DNA of 64,000 nucleotides from Siphonodentalium dalli (GCA_032622095.1 CP136069.1:6774036-6838035); one strand, 5' to 3'; counted from the stretch's first letter, positions 34,913-46,790 are shown. The notes: generated by a model from the sequence alone, not told the origin. Made by a program: numbers and translations.

Positions 34913-35773
34913 TCTACCATATATTTTGAGAACTCCGTATATATGTGTGTATGTGGGTACTTCATAGAATCGAAAACGGCTGGTCGGATCGAGCTCAAAT
35001 TTCATATATAAGGGTAAAATACGTCCACGTCGCATTTTGGACGAGCTCTGAGCACTCATTCTCCACTCCCAATCATCAAAATCATCGCAAACGACACTTC
35101 GGGGGTTAAGGCATCAACGATCTTTATATTGGCCGTATTTGGAGTCGTTAACCGACTAACGCTCTTTATTGCCATCGACGTTGATAAACGGTTAAACATG
35201 CGTACGAAACTACGGACGCAAAACGCGAAATGCATTTATCTCGATTAAAAAGGCAGAATTAACGTGTTGTGTGATTCTTATGTCTGTCGTTCCTAGGAAC
35301 GGGGGAATTTTCAATCATACCTCTTTTAGGGACGGGTACTGTGTGTTGTGTGAAAACAAAAAATGCGTATTGTGTGATTCTTATGTCTGTCGTTCCTAGG
35401 CACGGGGGAATTTTTCATCGGGTCAGTTTTTCCGCCCGATGTACCTTAAATCATACCTCTTTTAGGGACGGGTACTGCGTGTTTAGTGATTCTTATGTCT
35501 TCTTCACCACGGGTAAAATAAGGTCTAATCGGGTAAAATATTGAAAAACCAAAAATTTAATTAAAAAAATTAAAAAATCCAGTAAATTAAAAATGCACGG
35601 GTAAAATATTGAAAAACCAAAAATTAAATTAAAAAATCCGGTAAATTAAAAATGCACAATTAACTCATGTTATAAACAAAAAATTAATATTAACTCATTG
35701 GGAAAAAAAATTTAAAACATTAAAAATTGTCACGTTTCTGACGAACGCCGCCAGTGGCGGGCTAACCTGCTAG
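34913..35773 (+). mobile_element. Helitron-like unit 2 (861 bp)
   Basis: It starts TCTACCATATATTTTGAG directly after unit 1 and ends with the GCCGCCAGTGGCGGGC hairpin, TAACCTG and CTAG. It contains two to three diverged copies of the GTGTGATTCTTATGTCTGTC module. Fourteen bases of TCTTCTATCTTCTA separate it from unit 3. Confidence 0.8.
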
Positions 35774-35787
35774 TCTTCTATCTTCTA

Positions 35788-36642
35788 TCTATACTATATA
35801 TTTTGAGAACTCCGTGTATTCGAGAGATAGCCCACACCCTCCGGACCTCAATGATATGATCGTGAATGAGTATTGATATACCCCACTAAACTTTGACAAA
35901 CACCAGTAATGGTGTGTAGATCATTTACATATCTCTCCTATATATTTTGATACAATCTATCTAATTTACATATCTCTCTTATATATTTATGTGTGTGTGT
36001 GTGTGGGGGGGGGGGGTACTTCATACAAATCTACGATTCTCGACCGATCGGGACGAAACTTGGTACGTGTGTGTAGTTTGACCAGGCGGTGGTCGTTGTC
36101 GTATTGGCGAGCCCATGCGACGCCCGTGCAGCGCATGCGCAGACGACATCTCGGAAACGGGTGGAGCTATCGACTTGAAATATGCTATGTGAATGTATCT
36201 TTGCGCCGGGTACAAATTTTATCGGTCACCGAGCCCGTGCGACGCCCGAGCAGCGCATGCGCAGACGAGATCTCGGAAACGGGTGGAGCTATCGACTTGA
36301 AATTTGCTATGTGAATGTATCTTGCGCCGGGTACAAATTTTATCGGGTCGCCGAGCCCGTGCGACGCCCGTGCAGCGCATGCGCAGACGAGATCTCGGAA
36401 ACGGGTGGATCTATCGACTTGAAATTTGGCATGTGAATGTATCTTGCGCCGGGTACAAATTTTATCGGGTCGCCGAGCCCGTGCGACACCAGCTTCGCGC
36501 ATGCGCAGACCAGATCTCGGAAACTGGTGGAGCTACCGGGTACAAATTTTTCTTATTGAAACGCGTGGAGCTAAAAATTTAAAAAATATATATAAAAATG
36601 TCATGTTTCGGACAAGCCGCCGGTGGCGGGCTAACCTGCTAG
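35788..36642 (+). mobile_element. Helitron-like unit 3 (855 bp) with a GC-rich satellite
   Basis: The start, TCTATACTATATATTTTGAG, fits the published Helitron 5' consensus TCTMTAYTA. It ends GCCGCCGGTGGCGGGC, TAACCTG, CTAG. The interior differs from the other units and holds a 122-bp GC-rich tandem repeat. Confidence 0.8.
36085..36535. repeat. 122-bp GC-rich tandem repeat, four copies
   Basis: GCGCATGCGCAGACGAGATC recurs near 36134, 36256, 36379 and 36501, with GGAAACGGGTGGAGCTATCG and GCGACGCCCG in each unit. It is much richer in GC than anything else in the window. Both strands have overlapping open frames as a result. Confidence 0.9.
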
Positions 36643-37534
36643 TCTACTATATAATTTGAGACTTCCGTATATATATGTGTGTGTATATTTGTCCTCTATA
36701 GACTCCAAAACGGCTGGCTCGATTGAGCTCAAACTTCCCATCTAAGGGTAAAAAACCACGGGAATGGTCGTCGCGGCGTTTTGGAGAAGCTTTGAGCACT
36801 CGTTCTCCACTCCCAATCATCAAAATCACCGTCATCGGCACTACGGGGGTTAAGGCAGTCACGCTCTTTATATTGACCAAATTTGGCGTTGTTAACCGAG
36901 TAACGCTCTTTATTGCCATCGGCGTTGCTAAACGGTCACCTATGCGTACGAAACTACGGATGCAAAACGCACCGGTGCATTTATCTTGATTAAAAAGACA
37001 GAATTAACTCATTGAAAAACAACAATTGCGTGTCGTGTGATTCTTATGTTTGTCGTTCTTAGGAACGGGGGAGATTTTCATCGAATCATACCTCTTTTAG
37101 GGACGGGCACCATAATTTCTCTTGATTAAAAAGGCAGAATTAACTCATTGAAAAACAAAAAATGCGTGTTGTGTGATTCTTATGTCTGTCGTTCTTAGGA
37201 AGGGGGGGTATTTCATCGGGTCAGTTTTCCGCCCTAGGGACGGGTACCATCATTTCTCTTGTTTTCTCTTGATTAAAAAGGCAGAATTAACTCATTGAAA
37301 AACAAAAAATGCGTGTTGGGTGATTCTTATTTCTGTCGTTCCTACGAAGAGGGAGATTGTTATCGGGTCAGTAAATTAAATTAAAAAATTAAAAGGCAGA
37401 ATTAACTCATTGAATAACAACAAATAAAATAAAATAATTAATTATTAAAAAAAAACAATTTAAATTAAAAAACAATTAATTAAAAAAATGTCATGTTTCT
37501 GACCAACCACGCCAGTGGCGGGCTAACCTGCTAG
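36643..37534 (+). mobile_element. Helitron-like unit 4 (892 bp)
   Basis: It starts TCTACTATATAATTTGAGAC and ends ACGCCAGTGGCGGGC, TAACCTG, CTAG. It contains a (GT)n tract, the CTCGATTGAGCTCAAACTTC block, and three copies of the AAAGGCAGAATTAACTCATT module. Confidence 0.85.
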
Positions 37535-37560
37535 TCTATACTATATATTTTGAGACTTCG

Positions 37561-37600
<40 letters not shown>

Positions 37601-38606
37601 ATAGAATCCAAAACGCGTGTACAGATTGAGATCAAATTTCGTATGTAAGTGTAAAATCCCACCGACACCGCCGTAGTCGCGGTTTAGAGAAGCTCAGAGC
37701 ACCCGTTCTCCAATCTCAAATCACCGCAAAGGCACGGCGGGGGTTAATCAAGTGATTATTTAATGAGCGTTTGTTTTTGACGCATCTCTATAAAGAGCGT
37801 CTGTTTCCCATTCAACGTTATTCGCATCTGCAGAGTTATACGGGAACGCAAACGTTATCGCTCGAAATGTATTCCCTGCGAGCACGGATGGCGCGCTCTG
37901 TTATTACAGTATATACCTTCGGTATATACCGAAATCATCCCAGATAATCACGAATATAGCATCAGATTTCTCCCCAGATATATCGTTATAAAGCTACTGG
38001 AATCTGCCAATCTACGGGAATTTCCAGGGAATGCCGATTGAGCTCAAACTTGCTACCTACGGGAAGTGTCATATATATGAGTGTGTCCTTTATAGACTCT
38101 AACCGATTGAGCTCAAACTTGCTAAATAAGAAAATAGCCCCCAAGCCGTAAATATCAACAACAACGATATTACTAAATACACGTTTTCGGCAATGTGAGA
38201 GTTTTCGGGGAGCCGTGATGCCAACAACAACGACCCGAAGACAGATTTCCCGACGGGAAGCGTTTGTTTTAAATTCAATGCAATGTTATCGTAGAGAGAT
38301 TTCGCGAAACAAAGAATGCGTTGTCTGTCGTTCCTAGGAAGGGGGGATTTCTACGGGTAAATTTTTCCGCCAGAAACAAAAAAATTAAATAAAACAATTT
38401 ACAATTTAATTAAAACAATTTAAAATTAAAAACAATTAACAATAAAAAAACAATTCAGAAACAAAATATATTAAATTTAAAAAACATTAAATTCATATTC
38501 AAAAATAAAAAACAAAAATAAATAAAAACAAAATAATTACAAAAATGTCATGTTTCTGAAACAAAGCCATGGGACGAATGCCGCCAGTGGCGGGCTAACC
38601 TGCTAG
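37535..38606 (+). mobile_element. Helitron-like unit 5 (1072 bp), divergent interior
   Basis: It starts TCTATACTATATATTTTGAG, with the longest GT run of the array nearby, and ends GCCGCCAGTGGCGGGC, TAACCTG, CTAG. Its interior (37.75-38.30 kb) includes a GTATATACCTTCGGTATATA hairpin and differs from its neighbours. Confidence 0.85.
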
Positions 38607-38631
38607 TCTACTATATAATTTGAGACTTCCG

Positions 38632-38664
<33 letters not shown>

Positions 38665-39376
38665 ATTTGTCCTCTATATACTCCAAAACGGCTGGCTCGA
38701 TTGAGCTCAAACTTCCCATCTAAGGTTAAAAAACCACGGGAATGGTCGTCGCGGCGTTTTGGAGAAGCTCTGAGCACTCGTTCTCCACTCCCAATGCAAA
38801 ACGCACCGGAACGGCGGAATGCATTTATCTTGATTAAAAAGGCAGAATTAACTCATTGGAAAACAACAAATGCGTGTCGTGTGATTCTTATGTCTGTCGT
38901 TCCTAGGAACGGGGGAGATTTTCATCGAATCATACCTCTTTTAGGGACGGGTACCATAATTTCTCTTGATTAAAAAGGCAGAATTAACTCATTGAAAAAC
39001 AAAAAATGCGTGTTGTGTGATTCTTATGTCTGTCGTTCTTAGGAAGGGGGGTATTTCATCGGGTCAGTTTTCCGCCCTAGGGACGGGTACCATCATTTCT
39101 CTTGTTTTCTCTTGATTAAAAAGGCAGAATTAACTCATTGAAAAACAAAAAATGCGTGTTGGGTGATTCTTATTTCTGTCGTTCCTACGAAGGGGGAGAT
39201 TGTTATCGGGTCAGTAAATTAAATTAAAAAATTAAAAGGCAGAATTAACTCAGTGAATAACAACAAATTAAATAAAATAATTAATTATTTAAAAAAACAA
39301 TTTAAATTAAAAAACAATTAATTAAAAAAATGTCATGTTTCTGACCAACCACGCCAGTGGCGGGCTAACCTGCTAG
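38607..39376 (+). mobile_element. Helitron-like unit 6 (770 bp)
   Basis: It starts TCTACTATATAATTTGAGAC and ends with the usual hairpin and CTAG. Compared with unit 4 it lacks about 140 bp in the middle (between CACTCCCAAT and GCAAAACGCACC), and it carries three modules. Confidence 0.85.
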
Positions 39377-40424
39377 TCTACTATATAATTTGAGACTTCC
39401 GTATATATATGTGTGTGTGTGTGTGTATTTGTCCTCTATATACTCCAAAACGGCTGGCTCGATTGAGCTCAAACTTCCCATCTAAGGTTAAAAACCCACG
39501 GGAATGGTCGTCGCGGCGTTTTGGAGAAGCTCTGAGCACTCGTTCTCCACTCCCAATCATCAAAATCACCGTCCTCGGCACTGCGAAGGTTAAGGCAGAC
39601 ACGCTCTTTATATTGACCAAATTTGGCGTTGTTAACGGAGTAACGCTCTTTATTGCCATCGGCGTTGCTAAACGGTCACCTATGCGTACGAAACTACGGA
39701 TGCAAAACGCACCGGAATGCATTTATCTTGATTAAAAAGGCAGAATTAACTCATTGGAAAACAACAAATGCGTGTCGTGTGATTCTTATGTCTGTCGTTC
39801 CTAGGAGCGGGGGAGATTTTCATCGAATCATACCTCTTTTAGGGACGGGTACCATAATTTCTCTTGATTAAAAAGGCAAAATTAACTCATTGAAAAACAA
39901 AAAATGCGTGTTGTGTGATTCTTATGTCTGTCGTTCTTAGGAAGGGGGGGGGGATTTCGTCGGGTCAGTTTTTCCGCCCTAGGGACGGGTACCATCATTT
40001 CTCTTGTTTTCTCTTGATTAAAAAGGCAGAATTAACTCATTGAAAAACAAAAAATGCGTGTTGGGTGATTCTTATGTCTATCGTTCTTAGGAAGGGGGGT
40101 ATTTCATCGGGTCAGTTTTCCGCCCTAGGGACGGGTACCATCATTTCTCTTGTTTTCTCTTGATTAAAAAGGCAGAATTAACTCATTGAAAAACAAAAAA
40201 TGCGTGTTGGGTGATTCTTATTTCTGTCGTTCCTACGAAGGGGGAGATTGTTATCGGGTCAGTAAATTAAATTAAAAAATTAAAAGGCAGAATTAACTCA
40301 TTGAATAACAACAAATAAAATAAAATAATTAATTATTAAAAAAAAAAATTTAAATTAAAAAACAATTAATTAAAAAAATGTCATGTTTCTGACCAACCAC
40401 GCCAGTGGCGGGCTAACCTGCTAG
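39377..40424 (+). mobile_element. Helitron-like unit 7 (1048 bp)
   Basis: It has the standard start and end and four copies of the AGGCAGAATTAACTCATTG module, which explains its greater length. Confidence 0.85.
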
Positions 40425-40449
40425 TCTACTATATAATTTGAGACTTCCG

Positions 40450-40484
<35 letters not shown>

Positions 40485-41182
40485 ATTTGTCCTCTATATA
40501 CTCCAAAACGGCTGGCTCGATTGAGCTCAAACTTCCCATCTAAGGTTAAAAAAACCACGGGAATGGTCGTCGCGGAGTTTTGGAGAAGCTCTGAGCACTC
40601 GTTCTCCACTCCCAATCATCAAAATCACCGTCCTCGGCACTGCGGAGGTTAAGGCAGACACGCTCTTTATATTGACCAAATTTGGCGTTGTTAACCGAGT
40701 AACGCTCTTTATTGCCATCGGCGTTGCTAAACGGTCACCTATGCGTACGAAACTACGGATGCAAAACGCACCGGTGCATTTATCTTGATTAAAAAGACAG
40801 AATTAACTCATTGAAAAACAACAATGGCGTGTCGTGTGATTCTTATGTTTGTCGTTCCTAGGAACGGGGGAGATTTTCATCGAATCATACCTCTTTTAGG
40901 GACGGGTACCATAATTTCTCTTGATTAAAAAGGCAGAATTAACTCATTGAAAAACAAAAAATGCGTGTTGGGTGATTCTTATTTCTGTCGTTCCTACGAA
41001 GGGGGAGATTGTTATCGGGTCAGTAAATTAAATTAAAAAATTAAAAGGCAGAATTAACTCATTGAATAACAACAAATAAAATAAAATAATTAATTATTAA
41101 AAAAAAACAATTTAAATTAAAAAATAATTTAAAAAATGTCATGTTTCTGACCAACCACGCCAGTGGCGGGCTAACCTGCTAG
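40425..41182 (+). mobile_element. Helitron-like unit 8 (758 bp)
   Basis: It has the standard start and end and only two modules plus the AT-rich tail. Confidence 0.85.
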
Positions 41183-41762
41183 TCTACTATATAATTTGAG
41201 ACTTCCGTATATAGAGGATCTACAACGAGTCCCCAGTTTATAGCGGAATTTACAAAACGAGTCCAGTAAATTTGGTCTGGACCGAGCATTTGGCGAGGTC
41301 CAGACCTAATTTACTGGACGAGTTTTGTAATTTCCGCTATAAACTGGGAACGAGTTGTAGATTCTATTTATTACATGATCCAAAACATCGACAAAACATA
41401 CTTAAATCAACAAATGGAACGAGAAACTAACATCGGCTTCTATAAGACATGCGATGACGTTTCACGTAACTATTCGTTGTTTGACCGCGTAAAGAAATAG
41501 TCCCAGATAAATAAAGACTATTTGGCGCTTTTAATGGCGTATATTTAATAACATAACTTTTCAAATTCTTCAGTCATGATAGTTTGTTGGAGAAATAGTG
41601 GAAGTCATAGTATTTTTGAGACGTAGCGTACGGAATGTTAAAAGACGGTAAACCGGATGTCAAAGGTCACCTGGCACTATTTCCTGTTATTAAACGAACG
41701 TTTAATATCACAATTTATAGAATGGGTTTATTGAATGGAATAATGGTAGGATCGTGTAATAA

Positions 41763-41802
<40 letters not shown>

Positions 41803-42807
41803 TTGTCCTCTATATACTCCAAAACGGCTGGCTCGATTGAGCTCAAACTTCCCATCTAAGGTTAAAAAACCACGGGAATGGTCGTCGCGGCGTTTTGGAG
41901 AAGCTCTGAGCACTCGTTCTCCACTCCCAATCATCAAAATCACCGTCCTCGGCACTGCGAAGGTTAAGGCAGACACGCTCTTTATATTGACCAAATTTGG
42001 CGTTGTTAACCGAGTAACGCTCTTTATTGCCATCGGCGTTGCTAAACGGTCACCTATGCGTACGAAACTACGGATGCAAAACGCACCGGAACGGCGGAAT
42101 GCATTTATCTTGATTAAAAAGGCAGAATTAACTCATTGGAAAACAACAAATGCGTGTCGTGTGATTCTTATGTCTGTCGTTCCTAGGAGCGGGGGAGATT
42201 TTCATCGAATCATACCTCTTTTAGGGACGGGTACCATAATTTCTCTTGATTAAAAAGGCAGAATTAACTCATTGAAAAACAAAAAATGCGTGTTGTGTGA
42301 TTCTTATGTCTGTCGTTCTTAGGAAGGGGGGTATTTCATCGGGTCAGTTTTTCCGCCCTAGGGACGGGTACCATCATTTCTCTTGTTTTCTCTTGATTAA
42401 AAAGGCAGAATTAACTCATTGAAAAACAAAAAATGCGTGTTGGGTGATTCTTATTTCTGTCGTTCTTAGGAAAGGGGGGGGGGGTGGGATTTCGTCGGGT
42501 CAGTTTTTCCGCCCTAGGGACGGGTACCATCATTTCTCTTGTTTTCTCTTGATTAAAAAGGCAGAATTATACTCATTGAAAAACAAAAAATGCGTGTTGT
42601 GTGATTCTTATGTATGTCGTTCCTAGGAAGGGGAAGATTTTCATCGGGTCAGTAAATTAAATTAAAAAATTAAAAAGGCAGAATTAACTCATTGAATAAC
42701 AACAAATTAAATTAAATAATTAATTATTAAAAACAAAAAATAAAATAATTTTTTTTTTAAATGGGATGTTTCTGACCAAACACGCATGTGGCGGGCTAAC
42801 CTGCTAG
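41183..42807 (+). mobile_element. Helitron-like unit 9 (1625 bp with a ~550-bp insertion)
   Basis: It starts TCTACTATATAATTTGAGAC but is interrupted after CCGTATATA (about 41213) by another element, resuming at the TATATGTGTGTG tract near 41765. It has four modules. The 3' hairpin is partly decayed (ACGCATGTGGCGGGC) before CTAG. Confidence 0.8.
41214..41767. mobile_element. Hairpin-headed insertion inside Helitron unit 9
   Basis: A ~145-bp palindrome (41218-41362) has arms starting GATCTACAACGAGTCC and ending CGAGTTGTAGAT. Directly after it comes a body with inverted ends TATTTATTACATGATCC (41365) and GGATCGTGTAATAAATA (41749). The neighbouring uninterrupted units prove that it is an insertion. 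Same plan as 5923-6555. Confidence 0.7.
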
Positions 42808-43497
42808 TCTACTATATATATTTGAGAAATACGTAAATATATGTGTATATATATGTGTTTGTCCTTTATAGACTCGAAAACGGCTTCACCGATTAAGACC
42901 AAACTTCCCATCTAAGGGTAAAAAGTCACGGGAAATGTCAACGGATCATTCGCGAGCCCGTGCGACGACTCCTTCGCCCCTTATCCACTCCCCATTTATC
43001 GTCATTGGCCGGGAGTACTTAACGCAATAACGCTAAACGCTCCTTATATCTTCCATATTTGGGTTCGTTAACCGGTTAGCTCTTTATTCCCTTCGGCTTT
43101 CGCATACGGCTTTTGTTTACATTATCGCTCGAAATGGAACTCGCTTCTGTGTGATTCTTACGTACCTAGGGCTTCCTAGGAACGGGGGGACATTTTCATC
43201 GGCTCAGTTTTTCCACCCGAGGTGATCTTCACCTTGAAACGGGTACCCACAAATGATATATATGTGTGTGTCCTTTATAGACTCGAACCGATTGAGCTCA
43301 AACTTGCAACCTACGGGAAATGTCATGGACGGGTTAAATTGTGACCCCGACCTGACCTCGACCTTGAAAATGATCAATTCAAGGTCAAATCGGGTCAAAT
43401 TGAAAAACAAAAAATTACAAAATTAAAAAGGCACAATTAACTCATTGAAAAACAAAAAATTAAATAAAAAATTTTATTACAAAAATTAACCTGCTAG
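42808..43497 (+). mobile_element. Helitron-like unit 10 (690 bp), 3' hairpin lost
   Basis: It starts TCTACTATATATATTTGAG and ends TTAACCTGCTAG, but the CGCCAGTGGCG hairpin just before it has been deleted. It contains ACTCGAACCGATTGAGCTCA and TGACCTCGACCTTGAA as in unit 1. Confidence 0.75.
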
Positions 43498-43533
43498 TCT
43501 ACTATATATTTGAGAACTCCGTATATAACTATA
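43498..43533 (+). mobile_element. Helitron-like unit 11, broken 5' end
   Basis: TCTACTATATATTTGAGAAC, then TCCGTATATAACTATA, interrupted by a minus-strand Helitron. Confidence 0.65.
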
Positions 43534-43964
43534 CTAGAAGGTGACCCGACTTCGTCCGGGCATTGACCATTTTGAAGGTCAAGGTCAGGTGGGGTAACGA
43601 TTTGACCCGTCCAAAACACTGCCCTGACAAAAGTACCCGACAAAAGTACCCGTCGAAATCCATCCGGTTTTACCCGATTTGACATTGAATTGATCATTTT
43701 GAAGGTCAAGGTCAGGTCGGGGTCACGACTCGACCCGTCCAATACACTCAGTGGACAAAAGTAACCCTACGTATCAAATTTCGTCGAAATCCCATCAAAA
43801 TTCGCGATTTGACCTTGATTTGACCCGATTTCAAGGTAAAGGTCACGTCGCACGGGCAAATTAATAGGTTTATGCCACTCCCCGGTCGAAGGTACCCCTA
43901 CATACCAAGTTTCATCGAAATCCCGTGATATTCGGGCGTTTGACCTTCCAAAATATATAATAGA
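43534..43964 (-). mobile_element. Minus-strand Helitron-like element (431 bp), other subfamily
   Basis: On the minus strand it starts TCTATTATATATTTTGGAAG (from 43964). It ends with the hairpin CCCGGACGAAGTCGGG, TCACCTT, CTAG, followed by T. The interior is rich in AAGGTCAAGGTCA and TTTCGTCGAAATCC motifs. It lies between A and T on its own strand, as Helitrons do. Confidence 0.7.
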
Positions 43965-45050
43965 CTAGCATGTTAGCCCGCCACCTGCGGCGTTTGTCCG
44001 AAACATGACATTTTTTAAATTATTTTGTTTTTATATTATGTTTTTTTTTATTTTTTAATATTAATTTAATGTTTTTTAAATTTAATTTACGTTTTTTTTG
44101 AATTTTTTAATTAATTTAATTCTTTTTTATAATTTAATTCTTTTTTTTTATGAAAAATCCCCCCTTCCTAGGAACGACAGACAACGCATTCTTTGTTTTT
44201 CAATGAGTTAATTCATGGTACCCGTCCTAAACTTCCCCGTTATTTAACCTGCCCGTGGGCATTGGGCAGCCCCTGACAGAGGTTGTCCACCCTTACGAGA
44301 TGGTCAATAGTCCCCGAAAAGAGCGGACAGTCAATTAATCCCGTCGTGAAATCTCTCTGCATAATATTTCGAACGATAACGTTGCGTTGGATTGTAAACA
44401 AAGATCTTAGATCTTAGATCAATTCTGCCTTTTGCATTTTGCGTTTCTCATCCGTATTTCGCACGCATGGGGTAGTCGTTTAGCTATGTCGATCGCAATA
44501 AAGAGCGTTCGTCGTTAACATTTCCGAATATGGTCAATATAAAGATCGTTGATGCCTTAACCCCCGAAGTGGCGTTTGCGGTGATTTTGATGATTGGGAG
44601 TGGAGAATCAGTGCTCTGTTGGTCAGAAATTTAATTTTTTTTAAATTTTTTGTTTCTGGCGGAAAAATTTACCCGATGAAATCCCCCCTTCCTAGGAACG
44701 ACAGACAACGCATTCTTTGTTTTCTTTTCCTTTTTTTTAACCTGCCCGTACCCGTCCTAATGTCATGAAATCTCTCTGCATAATATTTCGAGCGATAACA
44801 TTGCATTGCATTGAAAACAAACGCTTCCCGTCGTGAAATCTCTCTGCGATAACATTGCATTGAATTGAAAACAAACGCTTCCCGTCGTGAAATCTCTCTG
44901 CATAATATTTCGAGTCTGCCGTACCCGTCCTAATGTCGTGAAATCTCTCTGCATAATATTTCGAGCGATAACATTGCATTGAATTGAAAACAAACGCTTT
45001 CCGTCGTGAAATCTCTCTGCATAATATTTCGAGCGACTCCCGTCATACAG
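43965..45050 (-). mobile_element. Inverted, rearranged Helitron-like remnants
   Basis: The minus strand has the end GGTGGCGGGCTAACATGCTAG at 43965. Reading away from it come the AT-rich tail, CGTTCCTAGGAAGGGGGGAT blocks (near 44160 and 44680), and GATTGGGAGTGGAGAA-type middle blocks inverted relative to units 4-9. A short ATTTCACGACGGGAAGCG-type repeat (44760-45020, about four copies) is also inverted. Confidence 0.6.
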
Positions 45051-45146
45051 ATAAGTAGATAGCGAAAACGACGCTCTTTATATAGACACTGCGGAAAAAA
45101 ATTCATGTTTCTGGCGATTGCCGCCAGTGGCGGGCTAATCCGCTAG
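45051..45146 (+). mobile_element. Helitron-like 3' end, plus strand
   Basis: GCCGCCAGTGGCGGGC, TAATCCG, CTAG at 45143-45146, followed by TCTCCTATATATTTTGAC, another Helitron-like start that is cut off by the next element. Confidence 0.65.
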
Positions 45147-45156
45147 TCTCCTATAT

Positions 45157-46275
45157 ATTTTGACCATGCAGCCCCTTCCAAATGTTCGAAAATTGGGCTG
45201 AAGTCGTGCATGGGGTGTCAAAATAGCACTTTTCGTTACTAAATCGGCTGCGTAGCCAGAACCATGGTGGCCACCCGGGAATCATTGTATTTTCGTGCGG
45301 TGCCACCCAGCGGGCATCTGTAGGAAAGTCACGCGACCACGCAGCCCTCCCAAATTTTCGAAAATTGGGCTGAAGTCGTGCATGGGGTGTCAAAATAGCA
45401 CTTTTCGTTACTAAATCGGCTGCGTAGCCAGAGTCATGGTGGCCGCCCGGGAATCCTTGTATTTTCGTGCGGTGCCATCCAGCGGGCATCTATAGGAAAG
45501 TCACGCGACCACGCAGCCCCTCCCAAATTTTCGAAAATTGGGCTGAAGTCGTGCATGGGGTGTAAAAATAGCACTTTTCGTTGCTAAATCGGCTGCGTAG
45601 CCAGAGTCATGGTGGCCACCCGGGAATCCTTGTATTTTCGTGCGGTGCCACCCAGCGTACATCTATAGGAAAGTCACGCGGCCATGCAGCCCCTGCCAAA
45701 GTTTCGAAAATTGGGCTGAAGTCGTGCATGGGGTGTCAAAATAGCACTTTTCGTTACTAAATCGGCTGCGTAGCCAGAGTCATGGTGCCCACCCGGGAAT
45801 CCTTGTATTTTCGTGCGGTGCCACCCAGCGGGCATCTATAGGAAAGTCACGCGACCGCGCAGCCCCTCCCAAATTTTCGAAATTCGGGGTGAAGTCGTGC
45901 ATGGATCTAAAAATTGCACTTTTTGTTGCTAAATCGGCTGCGTAGCCAGAACCATGGTGGCCACCCGGGAATCCTTGTATTTTCGTGCGGTGCCACCCAG
46001 CGGACGATTACAGGACAGGGACGATTACATATAGCCCCTTCCAATTTTTTGAAAATTGGGCTGAAGTCGTGCATGTGGTGTCGAAATAGCACTCGTTGTT
46101 ACTAAATCGGCTGCGTAGCCAGAACCATGGCGGCCACCCGGGAATCCTTTCATTTTCGTGCGGTGCCACCCAGCGGGCATCTATAGGACAGGGACGCGGC
46201 CATATAGACCCTTCCAATTTTTCGAAAATTGGGCTGAAGTCGTGCATGGAGCTCAAAATTGCACTTTTTGTTACT
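45157..46275 (+). repeat. Left arm of inner foldback: ~172-bp repeat, about 7 copies
   Basis: CTGAAGTCGTGCATGGGGTG-type phrases recur near 45199, 45371, 45543, 45717, 45890, 46061 and 46231. Each unit includes AAATCGGCTGCGTAGCCAGA and GGTGGCCACCCGGGAATC (GGTGGCCACC is a perfect palindrome). Open frames crossing the units arise from the repeat. Confidence 0.92.
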
Positions 46276-46284
46276 AAATTCTCA

Positions 46285-46790
46285 AAATATAATAATAATC
46301 GTTACTAAATCGCCTATGTATGCATATCCACAGCATCTACGGGACCATCCTTTTGGATTCTTCTTGTGCCACCACTAATCGATCTAAAAATCACAAACTA
46401 GGTCACATAAACTTGTCCAGCTGTTCAAAAATTGGGCGTAAGTCGTGCGTGGGGTAAAATTAGGACATTTTTCGTTGCTAAATTCCTTATGTATTCATAA
46501 CCACAGCAGCCAGGGAGCTATCTTTATGGATACTTCTTGTGCCATCATTAGTCCATTTTGAAATCACAAACTAGTGTACATACGCCTGTCCAGCTGTTCA
46601 AAAATTGTGCGTAAGTCGTGCGTGGGGTCAAAATAATGAAAAAATTCATTTTTCGTTGATAAATCGCCTGCGTATAGGCATAACCATAGCAGTCACGGGG
46701 CTATCCTTGTGGATTCTTCTTGTGCCACCACTAGTCCATCTAGAAATCACAAATTGGTTCACATACACATGTCCAGCTGGGATTGTTTGT
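46285..46790 (+). repeat. Diverged ~165-bp repeats in the inner foldback
   Basis: Three copies of TTCAAAAATTGGGCGTAAGT-like phrases and GATTCTTCTTGTGCCACCAC. They look like old relatives of the arm unit. Confidence 0.7.

Noticed and set aside
36021..36582. Overlapping frames of 84-107 codons on both strands
   Set aside because: They follow from the 122-bp GC-rich tandem repeat, whose length and low stop content open several frames at once.
41771..42253. 160-codon frame in Helitron unit 9
   Set aside because: It starts inside the (GT)n tract (MCVCVC...), equivalent frames in other units are broken or shorter, and it spans repeat modules. It looks non-coding.
34208..45146. An autonomous Helitron (Rep/helicase) in the array
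   Set aside because: No long frame or Rep HUH motif was found. All units are short and non-autonomous.
45151..45489. 112-codon minus-strand frame in the ~172-bp repeat
   Set aside because: The frame is a product of the repeat. Neighbouring units have stops or shifts.
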